Origin: Carnimonas nigrificans ATCC BAA-78
Lineage (GTDB): Bacteria; Pseudomonadota; Gammaproteobacteria; Pseudomonadales; Halomonadaceae
NCBI RefSeq assembly: GCF_000526695.1
Contig: NZ_JAGO01000015.1
Location: 62,001 to 126,000 of the forward strand
Direction: 5' to 3'
DNA length: 64,000 nt
Numbering within the stretch: the first letter of the stretch is position 1; every line of letters begins with the position of its first letter. This document shows positions 1 through 8,650 of this stretch, piece by piece. Under the pieces are notes generated by a model. That model did not search any database. It was not told the origin of the DNA and saw nothing but the letters and a program-made list of their open reading frames with translations. The translations under genes were made by a program, and so were the position numbers.

Positions 1-115
1 CTGAAACGTAGGCGAACAGCGCCCGTGGCAACAGGCGCTGTGCAGCCGCGCTGTAGTCGTCCAGATTCAGATAACGCTTTTGATCGCTGCGACGTGGAGT
101 TAGCGGAGTACTCAT
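1..115 (-). CDS. FMN-dependent alpha-hydroxy-acid dehydrogenase, N-terminus only (partial)
   Basis: Only the first 38 codons are inside the window; the gene runs off the left edge. The reading frame starts at the ATG at 115-113 and shows the segment YLNLDDYSAAAQRLLPRALF followed by AYVS. This matches the usual opening of the FMN-dependent L-lactate/mandelate/glycolate dehydrogenase family, in which a short N-terminal helix precedes the TIM barrel. Members oxidise 2-hydroxy acids to 2-keto acids using FMN. It starts 39 bases after the stop of the gluconate-type permease on the same strand, so the two are probably co-transcribed and may handle one hydroxy acid (inference). The catalytic histidine and FMN-binding residues lie outside the window, so substrate and integrity cannot be judged. 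Confidence 0.6.
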   Translation of the reverse strand, partial: MSTPLTPRRSDQKRYLNLDDYSAAAQRLLPRALFAYVS

Positions 116-154
116 GGCAATGCTCTTGTTTATTCGGAATAAAAAGGACGTTCG

Positions 155-1507
155 CTACACCACGAGGCTTAGTAGCAGGACGAATACCAGGCCAAACACG
201 GAGATCAGCGTTTCCAGCACTGACCAGGTCGCAAAGGTCTGTTTGATCGAAAGGCCAAATGACTCTTTAATCAGCCAGAAACCGGTGTCATTGACATGGG
301 AAAGGAAGACGCTGCCCGCACCAGTTGCCAGCACCATCAGGGCGGGATCAACCTGGCTTGATTCCATCAACGGCAGCACCATCGCGGAGGTACTGAGCGC
401 TGCGACCGTTGCCGAGCCTTGAGCAGTACGAATCATGGCAGAGATAAGCCAGGCCAGCAGCAGAGGAGAAATCGCGCTGTGCTCAAACAGGGCCTTCACG
501 TAGTCGCCCACGCCGCCTTGCAGCAGCACTTCCTTGAAGGAGCCGCTAATGCCGAGAATCATGACCAGCATGGCAATGGAGCGCACCGCTGTTTCCATCG
601 AAGCGGTCAGCTCTTTCATCGAACGCTGACGCATCACCCCCATGCTGAATATGGCAAACAGCACCGATATCAGCATCACCATGGTGGGCTTGCCGATCAT
701 CTCGATTGCGTTGAACAACAGGTTGTTCTCAATGTTCCATGCTTCCTGCATGAACTTGATGATCGTTGCCATCAGCATCAATAGCACCGGCAGCGCGGCG
801 GTAATGGCACTGATTCCAAAGCCAGGCAGTTGAGCGCGATCCAGCTCCTTCACTTCTCCCAGCGAAGTAACATCGCCCACCGATTTGATCACCAGCAGCT
901 GTGGTGCGGTGCGCTTTATCAGCCATACAAACAAAGGGCCGGCCAGCAGCAGGGTAGGAATGGCAACAATCACGCCGTAAATCAGCACCATGCCGATGCT
1001 GGCCTGATATTCAGAAGCGATGACAGTGGGGCCAGGATGGGGCGGAAGAAAGGCGTGTGTTACCGACAGCGCGGTAATCATCGGCAGGGCAAGATAGAGC
1101 AGCGGCTTTTGCGTCTGGCGGTGAATCTGATAAACGATAGGAATCAGCAGCACTAGTCCCACTTCAAAAAACAGGGCAATGCCGAGCACGAAGGCCGTTA
1201 TCATCACCGATAGCTGAACCCTGCTTTCACCGAAACGCTCGATAAGCGTGGCCGAGATCTGCTGGGCACCGCCGGCATCGGCCAGCAATTTGCCAAGAAT
1301 GGCACCGAATACAAAGATCAGGCCCACACCGCCAAGAGTGGCACCAAACCCCTTCTCAATGGCAGGTACTATGGCGTCCAGCGGCATCCCCAGCGCAAAG
1401 GCCAGCAGACATGACACAATCGCCAGCGCGATCAGTGTCTGTACCCGCAGTTTCATGATAAGCACCAGAAGCACCAGGATTCCCAGCGCAGTGATGATAA
1501 GAGGCAT
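155..1507 (-). CDS. gntT: GntP-family gluconate:H+ symporter (GntT-like)
   Basis: This 450-residue inner-membrane permease imports gluconate or a related hydroxy acid by proton symport. It is hydrophobic throughout, with about 12-14 membrane segments, and carries family landmarks of E. coli GntT: GMPLDAIVPAIEKGFG and FGAILGKLLADAGGAQ near the N-terminus, the proline-rich THAFLPPHPGPT loop near residues 150-160, and SHVNDTGFWLIKESF in the C-terminal third. Length matches the family (about 440-450). The start is the ATG at 1507, with no strong ribosome-binding site. No gluconate kinase is visible next to it, and the following gene is a 2-hydroxy-acid dehydrogenase. The substrate could therefore be glycerate or another hydroxy acid rather than gluconate. 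Confidence 0.85.
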   Translation of the reverse strand: MPLIITALGILVLLVLIMKLRVQTLIALAIVSCLLAFALGMPLDAIVPAIEKGFGATLGGVGLIFVFGAILGKLLADAGGAQQISATLIERFGESRVQLSVMITAFVLGIALFFEVGLVLLIPIVYQIHRQTQKPLLYLALPMITALSVTHAFLPPHPGPTVIASEYQASIGMVLIYGVIVAIPTLLLAGPLFVWLIKRTAPQLLVIKSVGDVTSLGEVKELDRAQLPGFGISAITAALPVLLMLMATIIKFMQEAWNIENNLLFNAIEMIGKPTMVMLISVLFAIFSMGVMRQRSMKELTASMETAVRSIAMLVMILGISGSFKEVLLQGGVGDYVKALFEHSAISPLLLAWLISAMIRTAQGSATVAALSTSAMVLPLMESSQVDPALMVLATGAGSVFLSHVNDTGFWLIKESFGLSIKQTFATWSVLETLISVFGLVFVLLLSLVV

Positions 1508-1663
1508 ATGTGCAATTCGCTTTTTAGTGGATTAAGCGGCCCCTTATATCAGAATGACTGAGCGCAGGAAGGAGGGTATAGACTTATGTCTAAGAAGGGC
1601 GGCTAAGCATGGGAGGCAGCCGGTAGCGCTTTTCCTGAGAGGTAGGTGCTGGGTAGTGTCTGC

Positions 1664-2542
1664 CTACACTAACACCTTCTTCTGTGGTCGTTTGCCGCTT
1701 TCGGTCTGCTCGATACTTTTGATGCACTCAAGCGGCAGTCGAATACGTGCAGCAACGGGCAGGTGGTCGGAGAAGAGCTGATCGAGTACATGGTACTCCT
1801 GCACATGCAGGCTCTTGGAGATCAGAATATGGTCGAGGGCGCGTTTGGGCTGCCAGGCGGGGTAGCTGTCCAACGCTTCGATGGGTGTTAGATCCACCGC
1901 GTCGAAAAAGTGGGGGTGACTTCCCAGCTGGTGACTGGTGGCATTCAGATCGCCCATAAACACTACATTGTTGAGCGGTGCAATGAGCTTGCTCAGGTAG
2001 TCGAGCTGCTTGTATTGCGTTTTCGCGCCGAGGGCAAGGTGAGCGACAAAAATATGCAGTGCATCGTCGCCATTGCCAAAACGCGCATGCATGGCGCCAC
2101 GTCCGGGAGGGCCAGGCAGCTTGTGATTAATGATTTCAGCGGCAGGGAAACGGCTTAACAGCCCATTGCTGTGCTGGGCAAAGCGCCCAAGATTACGGTT
2201 TAGCTGCTGGAAGCAGTAAGGGATGTTCGCTTTATCGGCAAGATAATCAATCTGATTGATATTGCCCGAGCGAAAGCTGCCGCCATCGACTTCTTGCAAC
2301 CCAATGATGTCGTAGCCCTTTAACAGCTCGGCAATCAGGGTAAGACGCCGGTTGCGCTTGGCGTTGGGAAGAAGATGCTGCCAGCTATGGGTCAGGTACT
2401 GATAAAACGCCTGCGTACTGATGCCAACCTGGAGGTTGAAGGTCATCAGCCTGATGTCCTGCGGCACCGTCTCGTGTTTGGGTGCGCTGGTTTCTGGGGA
2501 GGTATCGCTGTCCAATTGCGGCATGCTCCATTGAACACTCAT
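1664..2542 (-). CDS. Endonuclease/exonuclease/phosphatase (EEP) family protein
   Basis: This is a metal-dependent phosphoesterase of the EEP fold, 292 residues from the ATG at 2542; an in-frame TTG at 2557 would add five residues. The core motifs are visible: TFNLQ (beta-strand Asn), LQEVDGG (metal-binding Glu), FMGDLNATSH (catalytic Asp/Asn) and SDHLPV (terminal Asp-His pair). No signal peptide or membrane segment is seen, so it is probably cytoplasmic. The gene sits 45 bases behind dsbA on the same strand. This neighbourhood is also found in Pseudomonas, where an EEP gene trails dsbA. The true substrate (nucleic acid, phospholipid or phosphoinositide-like) is unknown for this subgroup. Confidence 0.8.
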   Translation of the reverse strand: MSVQWSMPQLDSDTSPETSAPKHETVPQDIRLMTFNLQVGISTQAFYQYLTHSWQHLLPNAKRNRRLTLIAELLKGYDIIGLQEVDGGSFRSGNINQIDYLADKANIPYCFQQLNRNLGRFAQHSNGLLSRFPAAEIINHKLPGPPGRGAMHARFGNGDDALHIFVAHLALGAKTQYKQLDYLSKLIAPLNNVVFMGDLNATSHQLGSHPHFFDAVDLTPIEALDSYPAWQPKRALDHILISKSLHVQEYHVLDQLFSDHLPVAARIRLPLECIKSIEQTESGKRPQKKVLV

Positions 2543-2587
2543 CAAGAGAGCGTCCAACGCCTGGGTAGCGCTGGACGCGGAGGGCGA

Positions 2588-3217
2588 TTACTGCGCTGAT
2601 TTTTCGGCGCGTGCTTTCTCGATCAGCTGATCGGTCACGTTCAGCATATTGTCGAGGCCGCCGGCGGTTTGCGGTGTTACCACATATTTACCGTCTACGA
2701 CGATCGCTGGTGTTCCCATGATCTTGTAAGCCAGCAGTTCGGAATGAGCGCGATTGACCTGACTTTTCAGACCGAAGGAGTTGAGTGTGTCGAGCACTTT
2801 TTCCTTGCTGACGCCATAGTTTGAATAGAAGTCAGCGATATCGTCAGGATCGGTCAGGCGACGATGCTGCTGGTGAATCGCATTGAAGAAGTCTTCATGT
2901 GTCTTGTCGAGGATGCCGAGATCCTGTGCGGCATAGAAGGCGCGCGCATGGTCGGTCCAGGTCTTGCCCATGGTGGCGGGCAGCAGCTCGACATCGACAT
3001 CATTGGGTGCCTTGTCACGCCATGTCTTGAAGCTCGATTCGAGGTCGTAGCAGTGGGGGCAGCCGTACCAGAAGACTTCCTGCACCAGAATCTTGCCGCC
3101 GGTATCGTGGCTTACCGGTTCACTCAAGGTTTGATAGCTGTCATCTGCCTGAGCGCTTGAAAGGCACGCAATCGCAGCAACGCTGGCAATCGCGAGCAGG
3201 GCCAATCGTTTCAACAT
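2588..3217 (-). CDS. dsbA: Periplasmic thiol:disulfide oxidoreductase DsbA
   Basis: DsbA introduces disulfide bonds into proteins in the periplasm. The 209-residue product has a signal peptide (about residues 1-24, ending SSAQA), then a thioredoxin fold with the active site C53-P-H-C56 in the context FWYGCPHCYDLE. The cis-proline loop MGTPAIVVDG is present further on. Length fits the family. A good ribosome-binding site (AGGAG) lies 9 bases before the ATG at 3217. The EEP-family gene follows in the same direction. In Pseudomonas a cytochrome c4-type gene often precedes dsbA. Here the 446 bases between dsbA and engB hold no such gene. Confidence 0.95.
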   Translation of the reverse strand: MLKRLALLAIASVAAIACLSSAQADDSYQTLSEPVSHDTGGKILVQEVFWYGCPHCYDLESSFKTWRDKAPNDVDVELLPATMGKTWTDHARAFYAAQDLGILDKTHEDFFNAIHQQHRRLTDPDDIADFYSNYGVSKEKVLDTLNSFGLKSQVNRAHSELLAYKIMGTPAIVVDGKYVVTPQTAGGLDNMLNVTDQLIEKARAEKSAQ

Positions 3218-3663
3218 CGTGATTATTCTCCTGAATCAATAGGGATGGCGGACGGCCACAGTTGAGGTATTGGAACTTAAAAGACGATTAATGTTCCGAA
3301 CCATGTGCAGGCATCGCTCGCGCCACAGCGGATATTCGTTAGTCTGACATTTATTTTTTTCGGCGTCAGCCCGCCATGAGCGCCTTGCCTGTGTGTCATG
3401 AGTCACTTGAGAAGCAGCCCGCATGAGATCGTCAGCGGATTATCCCGAGCGGAACACCTTCGGCTCTGGGCTGGCTAGAGGGCTGGCGTCAGCGCTTAAC
3501 GTGTACTGCTTCGTCGCTATTCTTTACACTAGTGGCCTGATTGCTCAAGTGTAGGCATACAGCAAACATTTGTCTGCAACGGCCTGGCCTTCAATGCAGT
3601 TGCTGTCTGGAAGCAGGCGGCAAGCGACCATTTCCTCCGATATTTCCGCAAGAGTTCCCGATC
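3218..3663. other. Divergent intergenic region between dsbA and engB
   Basis: This 446-base non-coding stretch must hold the promoters of dsbA (leftward) and engB (rightward). It contains an AT-rich tract (ATTTATTTTTTTC around 3350) and a possible -10 hexamer TACACT near 3528 with no convincing -35. Short open frames on both strands resemble no protein I know. In relatives, cytochrome c4 genes are commonly found at this place. I see no haem-binding CxxCH remnant in it. Confidence 0.4.
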
Positions 3664-4275
3664 ATGACGTCACCGCAAACGCTCAACTATCGCAAGGCGC
3701 AGTTTTTGACCAGTGCGCCTACCCTGGCTGCCTGTCCTGAAGACAGCGGTGCCGAGGTGGCGTTTGCAGGACGCTCCAACGCGGGCAAGTCGAGCGCCAT
3801 CAATACCCTGACCAATCAGAAGTCGCTGGCACGTACTTCCAAAACGCCAGGGCGCACTCAACTGATCAACTTCTTCTCGCTGGATGACACCTATCGTCTG
3901 GTCGATCTGCCCGGCTATGGCTTTGCCAAGGTGCCTGAAAAGGTCAAGCTGGAGTGGCAGCGCCACCTGTCGGACTATTTGCAAAACCGCAGCGCCCTGC
4001 GCGGTTTGGTGCTGCTGATGGACGTTCGCCATCCGCTTACCGAATTTGACCGCACCATGATCGGGTGGGCCGATGAGTCAGAGCTGCCATTGCAGCTATT
4101 GCTGACCAAGGCCGATAAATTGAAGCGCGGCGCCGCCATGAATACGCTGCAAAAGGTCAAGCGTGAGCTGGCGGGCTTCTCCGGTGATGTTCAGGTACAG
4201 CTTTTCTCATCGTTGCAGCGCCAGGGAGTAACCGAGCTTGAACAGCGCCTCAATGAGCTGCTGTTGGGGCAGTAA
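3664..4275 (+). CDS. engB: Ribosome-biogenesis GTPase EngB (YihA/YsxC)
   Basis: EngB is a small essential GTPase needed for large ribosomal subunit assembly. From the ATG at 3664 it encodes 203 residues. An open frame extends to 3541, but the upstream part does not resemble the family, and the N-terminus [18 protein letters not shown] is typical of EngB. G-motifs are clear: P-loop GRSNAGKSS near residues 36-44, G2 threonine region [10 protein letters not shown]3 DLPGYG and G4 TKAD. Length agrees with the usual 195-210. The gene is divergent from dsbA and is followed by a GC-rich hairpin. It is a single-gene unit here. Confidence 0.95.
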   Translation: MTSPQTLNYRKAQFLTSAPTLAACPEDSGAEVAFAGRSNAGKSSAINTLTNQKSLARTSKTPGRTQLINFFSLDDTYRLVDLPGYGFAKVPEKVKLEWQRHLSDYLQNRSALRGLVLLMDVRHPLTEFDRTMIGWADESELPLQLLLTKADKLKRGAAMNTLQKVKRELAGFSGDVQVQLFSSLQRQGVTELEQRLNELLLGQ

Positions 4276-4294
4276 AGGCGCAATCAGATGTGAT

Positions 4295-4319
4295 TCTGGC
4301 GGGAAGGGTAGCCGCCAGA
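4295..4319 (+). terminator. Terminator-like hairpin after engB
   Basis: Perfect 8-base arms TCTGGCGG (4295-4302) and CCGCCAGA (4312-4319) enclose a 9-base loop, 20 bases after the engB stop. No T-run follows, so it may act only as a weak or 3'-protecting structure. The next gene is on the opposite strand. Confidence 0.4.
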
Positions 4320-4385
4320 GCCTATATGCCTAAGAGCCTGTTTGTAACTCAGTAGAACCGACGCGCAGCAGACGTTGAACAGGCG

Positions 4386-5384
4386 CTAAGCGCTGCTCGC
4401 TCTTGCCAGCAGCAGCGCCGGTACTGTGCGTACAATGCTTTGCTTGCTTGAGCGATAGTGCTCAAGGATGGCTAAAGTCTCCTTCGCCATCGTCTCGATA
4501 TCCTGATCGAACGAGCTTAGCTGATAAGCGTCCCAGGCGCTGGCATCGGTGTTGTCATAGCCAATCACGGCTACATCATCGGGTATTTTGACTCCTAGCG
4601 TCTGGCGCAGCGTATCCATGGCCCCCAGGGCCATCAGGTCGTTGGCGCAAAAAAGCCCCTGAGGGCCACTACCTTCTCGCCATAGTTGAAGCGCCGCGGC
4701 GGCCCCGCTCTGATAGCTGAAATCACCGCATGCGCTGGCGATATCGTTTACTCCGTGTTCCGCAAGATAGACTGAAAATCCTTGCCAGCGTTGCCGTGCT
4801 GCGGGGCTATCTTGCGGGCCGTGAATAAAGCCAAAATGTTGGCACCCTCGCGTCATCAAGTGGGCCGCCGCTTGCCTTCCTGCTGTTTCATTATCCGAAT
4901 TGACCGAACTGACCCCAGGGGCATTCTGCACATTGTTGAACGCCACTACGGGAATTCCGGTACGCGACAAACTCGCTGCTGTGGCTGGCGTGATGACCGC
5001 CAGCGCACTCACGATGGCATCGACGCGGTAACGCATCGATTGGTTGATGGCGTCATCAAGGGCATGATCGCTATCGACGCATGACACCAGCACTTGCTGG
5101 CCTTGCTGCTGTAACGCATTGGTCAACGCTTGCAGCACGCGTGCATAAAACGGGTTCTGCATTCTGCCGGTAACCAGCGCAATCATCTGCGAGCGCTGCC
5201 CCTGCATGATGGCGGGCAAGGCATTGGGGCGGTAGCCAAGCTGATCCGCGGCGGCCACTACCTTGGCGCGGGTCTGTTCGGAAACACTGCCGCGGCGTGA
5301 AAAAGTGCGTGAAACCGCCGACTGGGAAACTCCAGCGAGGCGTGCAACGTCGGTCGATGTGGGCAAACGATGGATATTTTTCAC
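4386..5384 (-). CDS. LacI-family transcriptional regulator of the polyol cluster
   Basis: This 332-residue repressor-type regulator has an N-terminal helix-turn-helix (about residues 8-30, STDVARLAGVSQSAVSRTFS), a hinge region near residues 48-60, and a periplasmic-binding-protein-like sugar domain from about residue 65 (IALVTGRMQNPFYARVLQAL) to the end. It is divergent from the dehydrogenase/permease genes starting at 5503, with 118 bases between them. That layout suggests it controls those genes in response to a sugar or polyol (inference). A perfect 14-base palindrome lies in the shared promoter region. The stop codon overlaps a short word, GTTGAACAGGCGCT, that recurs in a repeat at 54 kb. 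Confidence 0.85.
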   Translation of the reverse strand: MKNIHRLPTSTDVARLAGVSQSAVSRTFSRRGSVSEQTRAKVVAAADQLGYRPNALPAIMQGQRSQMIALVTGRMQNPFYARVLQALTNALQQQGQQVLVSCVDSDHALDDAINQSMRYRVDAIVSALAVITPATAASLSRTGIPVVAFNNVQNAPGVSSVNSDNETAGRQAAAHLMTRGCQHFGFIHGPQDSPAARQRWQGFSVYLAEHGVNDIASACGDFSYQSGAAAALQLWREGSGPQGLFCANDLMALGAMDTLRQTLGVKIPDDVAVIGYDNTDASAWDAYQLSSFDQDIETMAKETLAILEHYRSSKQSIVRTVPALLLARASSA

Positions 5385-5458
5385 GGGGTTGCTCTGTGCT
5401 TCGTTCGACTATCAGCCTATTGATGCAGGCCGAAGAAAACTCCTATTTTGAATGTGTG

Positions 5459-5472
5459 TGCATAGCTATGCA
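5459..5472. promoter_or_regulatory. Candidate LacI-type operator
   Basis: The perfect 14-base palindrome TGCATAGCTATGCA lies 30 bases before the first dehydrogenase gene and 74 bases before the divergent LacI-family gene. Size, symmetry and position fit an operator for the adjacent regulator. The centre is GC rather than the CG common in LacI operators, so assignment is tentative. Confidence 0.45.
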
Positions 5473-5502
5473 ATTTATTGAATCGTCGAATAGGAGCCAC
5501 TG

Positions 5503-6270
5503 ATGGCCAATCGTGGGGTGCTCGATACTTTCAACCTTGCGGGTAAAACTGCGCTGGTAACCGGCGGTTATCGCGGCATTGGTAACGCCATTGCCTGGGC
5601 GCTGGCAGAAGCAGGAGCGTCGCTGATTATTGCCGCGCGCAATCTGGACAAGGCTGAGCAGGCCGCTGAAGCGTTCAAGGAAGCAGGGCACAGCGCCAGC
5701 GCACTCAAGGTGGATGTCGCTGATAACGAGAGTGTGCAGCAGGCCATCGCGCGTATCGAGGGCGATATCGACGTGTTGGTGAACAACGCAGGCATTTGCT
5801 ACCACGAAGCCGCTGTCGACATTGCGCCCGAACGGTTCACCGAGGTGATCAACGTCAATCTCAACGGGGTGTGGTTCTGCTCGCAAGCGGTAGGCAAGCG
5901 CATGATCGCCCAGGGCGGCGGCACCATTATCAATATTGGTTCGATGTCGGGGGATATCGTCAATCGTCCGCAAATGCAGCCTGCCTACAACGCCTCGAAA
6001 GCCGCCGTGCATCACCTGACGCGCTCACTGGCGGCAGAGTGGGCACCGCACCATATCCGCGTGAATGCCATTGCGCCCGGTTACATCAATACCGATATGG
6101 CGCCGGTGGATGATCCGCGCTTCAAGCGCTACTGGGTCGATGATGCCCCCCAACGGCGAGCGGGGCTGCCCTCTGAGCTGGGGCCGCTGGCGGTGCTGCT
6201 GGCGAGTGAGGCTTCTTCCTTCATGACAGGTGAGATTGTGACTGCCGACGGTGGCTACACCCTGTTCTAG
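5503..6270 (+). CDS. Short-chain dehydrogenase (polyol/sugar alcohol type)
   Basis: This 255-residue NAD(P)-dependent SDR probably oxidises a sugar alcohol to a ketose. The Rossmann motif GGYRGIG is at 21-27, NNAG at 94-97, the catalytic serine in NIGSMSG (147-149) and the catalytic pair Y162/K166 in YNASK. The C-terminus TGEIVTADGGYTLF is typical of classical SDRs. The overall look is that of the threitol/arabitol dehydrogenase group, but substrate cannot be fixed from sequence. It is the first gene of a three-gene plus-strand unit, 37 bases before a second SDR, under the likely control of the divergent LacI regulator. Confidence 0.8.
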   Translation: MANRGVLDTFNLAGKTALVTGGYRGIGNAIAWALAEAGASLIIAARNLDKAEQAAEAFKEAGHSASALKVDVADNESVQQAIARIEGDIDVLVNNAGICYHEAAVDIAPERFTEVINVNLNGVWFCSQAVGKRMIAQGGGTIINIGSMSGDIVNRPQMQPAYNASKAAVHHLTRSLAAEWAPHHIRVNAIAPGYINTDMAPVDDPRFKRYWVDDAPQRRAGLPSELGPLAVLLASEASSFMTGEIVTADGGYTLF

Positions 6271-6307
6271 CGCTGGTTATTCATTTTCATTGAAAGGGAA
6301 ACAGGAC

Positions 6308-7102
6308 ATGAGCATGTCACAACGATTTCGCGATAGTACGGTGCTGGTTACCGGTGGCGGCGGTGATATTGGACGGGTGATTGCGGCTCGCCTGGCGCAG
6401 GAAGGCGCCACGATTGCGCTGCTGGATATTGATCAGCACAAGCTCGACAGCGCCGTTGCCTGGCTGAGCGAGCAAGGGGCCAACGTTGCCGGTTTCTGTG
6501 CGGACATCACTGATGTGAAGGCGCTGGAGCAGGCGGTCGATACGATTATCGAGCGTTTCGGCAGCATTGAGCTGCTGTTTAATAATGCGGGCTATCAGGG
6601 CGCCTTTCAGCCGCTGCATAAGTACCCCGCCGATGACTTCGCTCAGGTGATCAATATCAACGTGGTGGGCGCCTTTAATGTATTGCGCGTGGTCAGCCAG
6701 CATATGGTGGAGAGGCAGTTTGGACGCATTGTGAATACCGCCAGCATGGCAGGCGTACAGGGTACTCCTAACATGGCCGCTTACTCCGCATCGAAGTTTG
6801 CGATGGTGGGGCTGAGTGAAACGGCGGCGAAGGATCTGGCGCCCTATAACATCCGCGTGAATGCGATCAGCCCAGGATTCATGGGGCCTGGCTTTATGTG
6901 GGAGCGGCAGGTGGAGCTTCAGGCCAAGGCGCATTCGCAGTACTACTCGACCGACCCCGCTGAAGTGGCCGAGCAGATGATTAATAGTACGCCGATGCGC
7001 CGCTACGGTGCGCTGGAAGAGATTGCCGGTTCGGTGGCCTATCTGATGAGCGACGACGCCAGTTATATCACTGGCATCAATATTCCGATTGCGGGCGGCT
7101 AG
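6308..7102 (+). CDS. Xylitol-dehydrogenase-like short-chain dehydrogenase
   Basis: This 264-residue SDR closely resembles, from memory, the NAD-dependent xylitol dehydrogenase of Gluconobacter/Acetobacter. That enzyme shares the segments FNNAGYQGAF, NTASMAGV, LAPYNIRVNAISPG and GPGFMWERQVELQAK and ends in an NIPIAGG-like tail. NAD motif GGGGDIG is at 16-22, Ser146, and Tyr159/Lys163 (YSASK). The likely reaction is xylitol to D-xylulose or an equivalent polyol oxidation. The start is the ATG at 6308, preceded by a purine-rich GGGAAACAGG; the frame is open upstream but that part overlaps the preceding gene. Two SDRs with different cofactor loops in one unit suggest two oxidation steps or two polyols (inference). 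Confidence 0.85.
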   Translation: MSMSQRFRDSTVLVTGGGGDIGRVIAARLAQEGATIALLDIDQHKLDSAVAWLSEQGANVAGFCADITDVKALEQAVDTIIERFGSIELLFNNAGYQGAFQPLHKYPADDFAQVININVVGAFNVLRVVSQHMVERQFGRIVNTASMAGVQGTPNMAAYSASKFAMVGLSETAAKDLAPYNIRVNAISPGFMGPGFMWERQVELQAKAHSQYYSTDPAEVAEQMINSTPMRRYGALEEIAGSVAYLMSDDASYITGINIPIAGG

Positions 7103-7162
7103 TAGCAGTGCCGTGGTTGTTATTGGTTGTGTGGTGATCTTCTTGCATTTGGGTACATCGTA

Positions 7163-8545
7163 ATGAATAGAGAGCACGCGGAAGGCGAGCAATCCGCTAA
7201 ACGCATTATCCTCGCCATTATCGTGATTGCCGCGCTGGGCGGTATGCTATATGGCTACGATACGGGGATTATCTCTTCCGCGCTGCTGTCGATCAGCGAC
7301 GATTTCCAACTGACCGACTTCGGCAAGGAGGCGGTGACCAGCGCCATTCTGGTCGGCGGCATTGCGGGAGCTTTTATCAGCGGCCCGATCTCCGACCGTA
7401 TCGGGCGCAAGCGCACCATTTTGCTGGTGGCGTTGCTGTTCTGCGCTGGTGGTATCCTCACCAGTATCGTGACCACTACGCTGTCGATGATTCTGGCGCG
7501 CTTCTTTCTGGGGCTGGCGGTAGGGGCAATTACCCAAATCATGCCGGTCTATATTGCTGAGCTGTCACCTGCGGCCATTCGTGGCAGTTCAGTGGTGCTG
7601 TTTCAGGTGATGATTGCGGTAGGGCAGCTGCTCTCCTATGTGATCGGCTACCTGATTGCGGGGCATTGGCGCATCATGTTCCTGCTGGCCATCATTCCTG
7701 GTCTGGCGCTCTTTATCGGAATGTTGCGCTTGCCGGAAAGCCCGCGCTGGCTGGTATCAGGGGGAAACAAGCAGGCCGCCTTCAAGATTTTGCAGCGCGT
7801 GCGCGGCAGTGAAGACGTTGCGCGGCGTGAGTTGGACACCATCAGTCAGGTGAATCACAACGAGCAGGGCAGCTGGAGCGATCTATGCACTCCTTGGGTG
7901 AGGCCCGCGCTGATAGCCGCGATTGGTATCGCCATCCTGTGTCAGCTCACTGGCATCAATGCGGTGATCTACTACGCACCCACCATCCTGCGCGATGCGG
8001 GCTTCACGACCAATGCGTCGCTGCTCGCCACCATCGGGGTCGGCGTAGTGCTCACGGCTGTAACGCTGCTGGGCTCCTGGCTGGTTGACAAGATCGGGCG
8101 GCGCAAGCTGATGGTGCTGTTTATTCCGGTCTCGATTGTGGCACTGGTCGTGCTGGGGGCTTGTTTTGTGGGCGGCAACCCGGTGGGTGCCGAGAAGTGG
8201 ATAGCAGTAGCCGCGATGCTCGCGTATATCGCCTTTAATGGCGGCAGTTTGTCGGTGATTATCTGGTTGATCAATTCCGAGGTGATCCCGCTCTTTATTC
8301 GCGGCAAGGGCACGGGGCTGGCATCGGTATCGCTGTGGAGTGCTGATCTGCTGGTCACGCTCTCAACGCTGAGTTTGATCAGCGCCTTTGGCGCAGCCGC
8401 TACCTTCTGGGGCTATGCGGTTATCTCGCTGTTTGCCTTTGTGTTCGTGCTGCTGTGTGTGCCGGAAACCAAAGGGAGAACCCTTGAGGAGATCGAAGCC
8501 TCGCTACGCAACGGTACTTTCCGACCGACGCAGCGTAACGGCTAA
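7163..8545 (+). CDS. MFS sugar-porter family polyol/sugar:H+ symporter
   Basis: This 460-residue, 12-helix permease belongs to the sugar porter family (GalP/AraE/XylE/IolT). Signatures seen are YGYDTGIIS in helix 1, the RIGRKRT loop between helices 2 and 3, PESPRWLV before the central loop, QLTGINAVIYYAPTI in helix 7, and the terminal PETKGRTLEEIE. It is 60 bases after the xylitol-dehydrogenase-like gene and very probably brings in the polyol oxidised by the two SDRs. I chose the ATG at 7163 because the next residues begin the usual polar N-terminus. A GC-rich hairpin follows the gene. Confidence 0.9.
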   Translation: MNREHAEGEQSAKRIILAIIVIAALGGMLYGYDTGIISSALLSISDDFQLTDFGKEAVTSAILVGGIAGAFISGPISDRIGRKRTILLVALLFCAGGILTSIVTTTLSMILARFFLGLAVGAITQIMPVYIAELSPAAIRGSSVVLFQVMIAVGQLLSYVIGYLIAGHWRIMFLLAIIPGLALFIGMLRLPESPRWLVSGGNKQAAFKILQRVRGSEDVARRELDTISQVNHNEQGSWSDLCTPWVRPALIAAIGIAILCQLTGINAVIYYAPTILRDAGFTTNASLLATIGVGVVLTAVTLLGSWLVDKIGRRKLMVLFIPVSIVALVVLGACFVGGNPVGAEKWIAVAAMLAYIAFNGGSLSVIIWLINSEVIPLFIRGKGTGLASVSLWSADLLVTLSTLSLISAFGAAATFWGYAVISLFAFVFVLLCVPETKGRTLEEIEASLRNGTFRPTQRNG

Positions 8546-8570
8546 CCCATTGGTGCGGGCGGGGTGAAGA

Positions 8571-8600
8571 GGGCAGGCGCTATACGGTGCCTGCCTTGCT
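8571..8600 (+). terminator. Probable terminator after the polyol operon
   Basis: GGCAGGC (8572-8578) pairs with GCCTGCC (8589-8595) across a 10-base loop, followed by TTGCTGTT. It sits 26 bases after the permease stop. The T-run is interrupted, so strength is uncertain. Confidence 0.5.
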
Positions 8601-8650
8601 GTTGAGGGAGGCAGTGGCTGGTAGCTGGTCTCTGAGGAAACTGACGAGTG

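Noticed and set aside
3236-3424. Open frame upstream of dsbA as a possible cytochrome remnant
   Set aside because: The translation has no CxxCH haem motif and no signal peptide, and it does not resemble cytochrome c4.
3541-3663. Longer N-terminus for EngB
   Set aside because: The upstream 41 codons do not match the family, whereas the ATG at 3664 begins at the expected residue.
5443-6015. A 190-codon open frame antisense to the first SDR
   Set aside because: It lies across a well-supported dehydrogenase gene and has the pattern of a complementary-strand shadow in GC-rich DNA.
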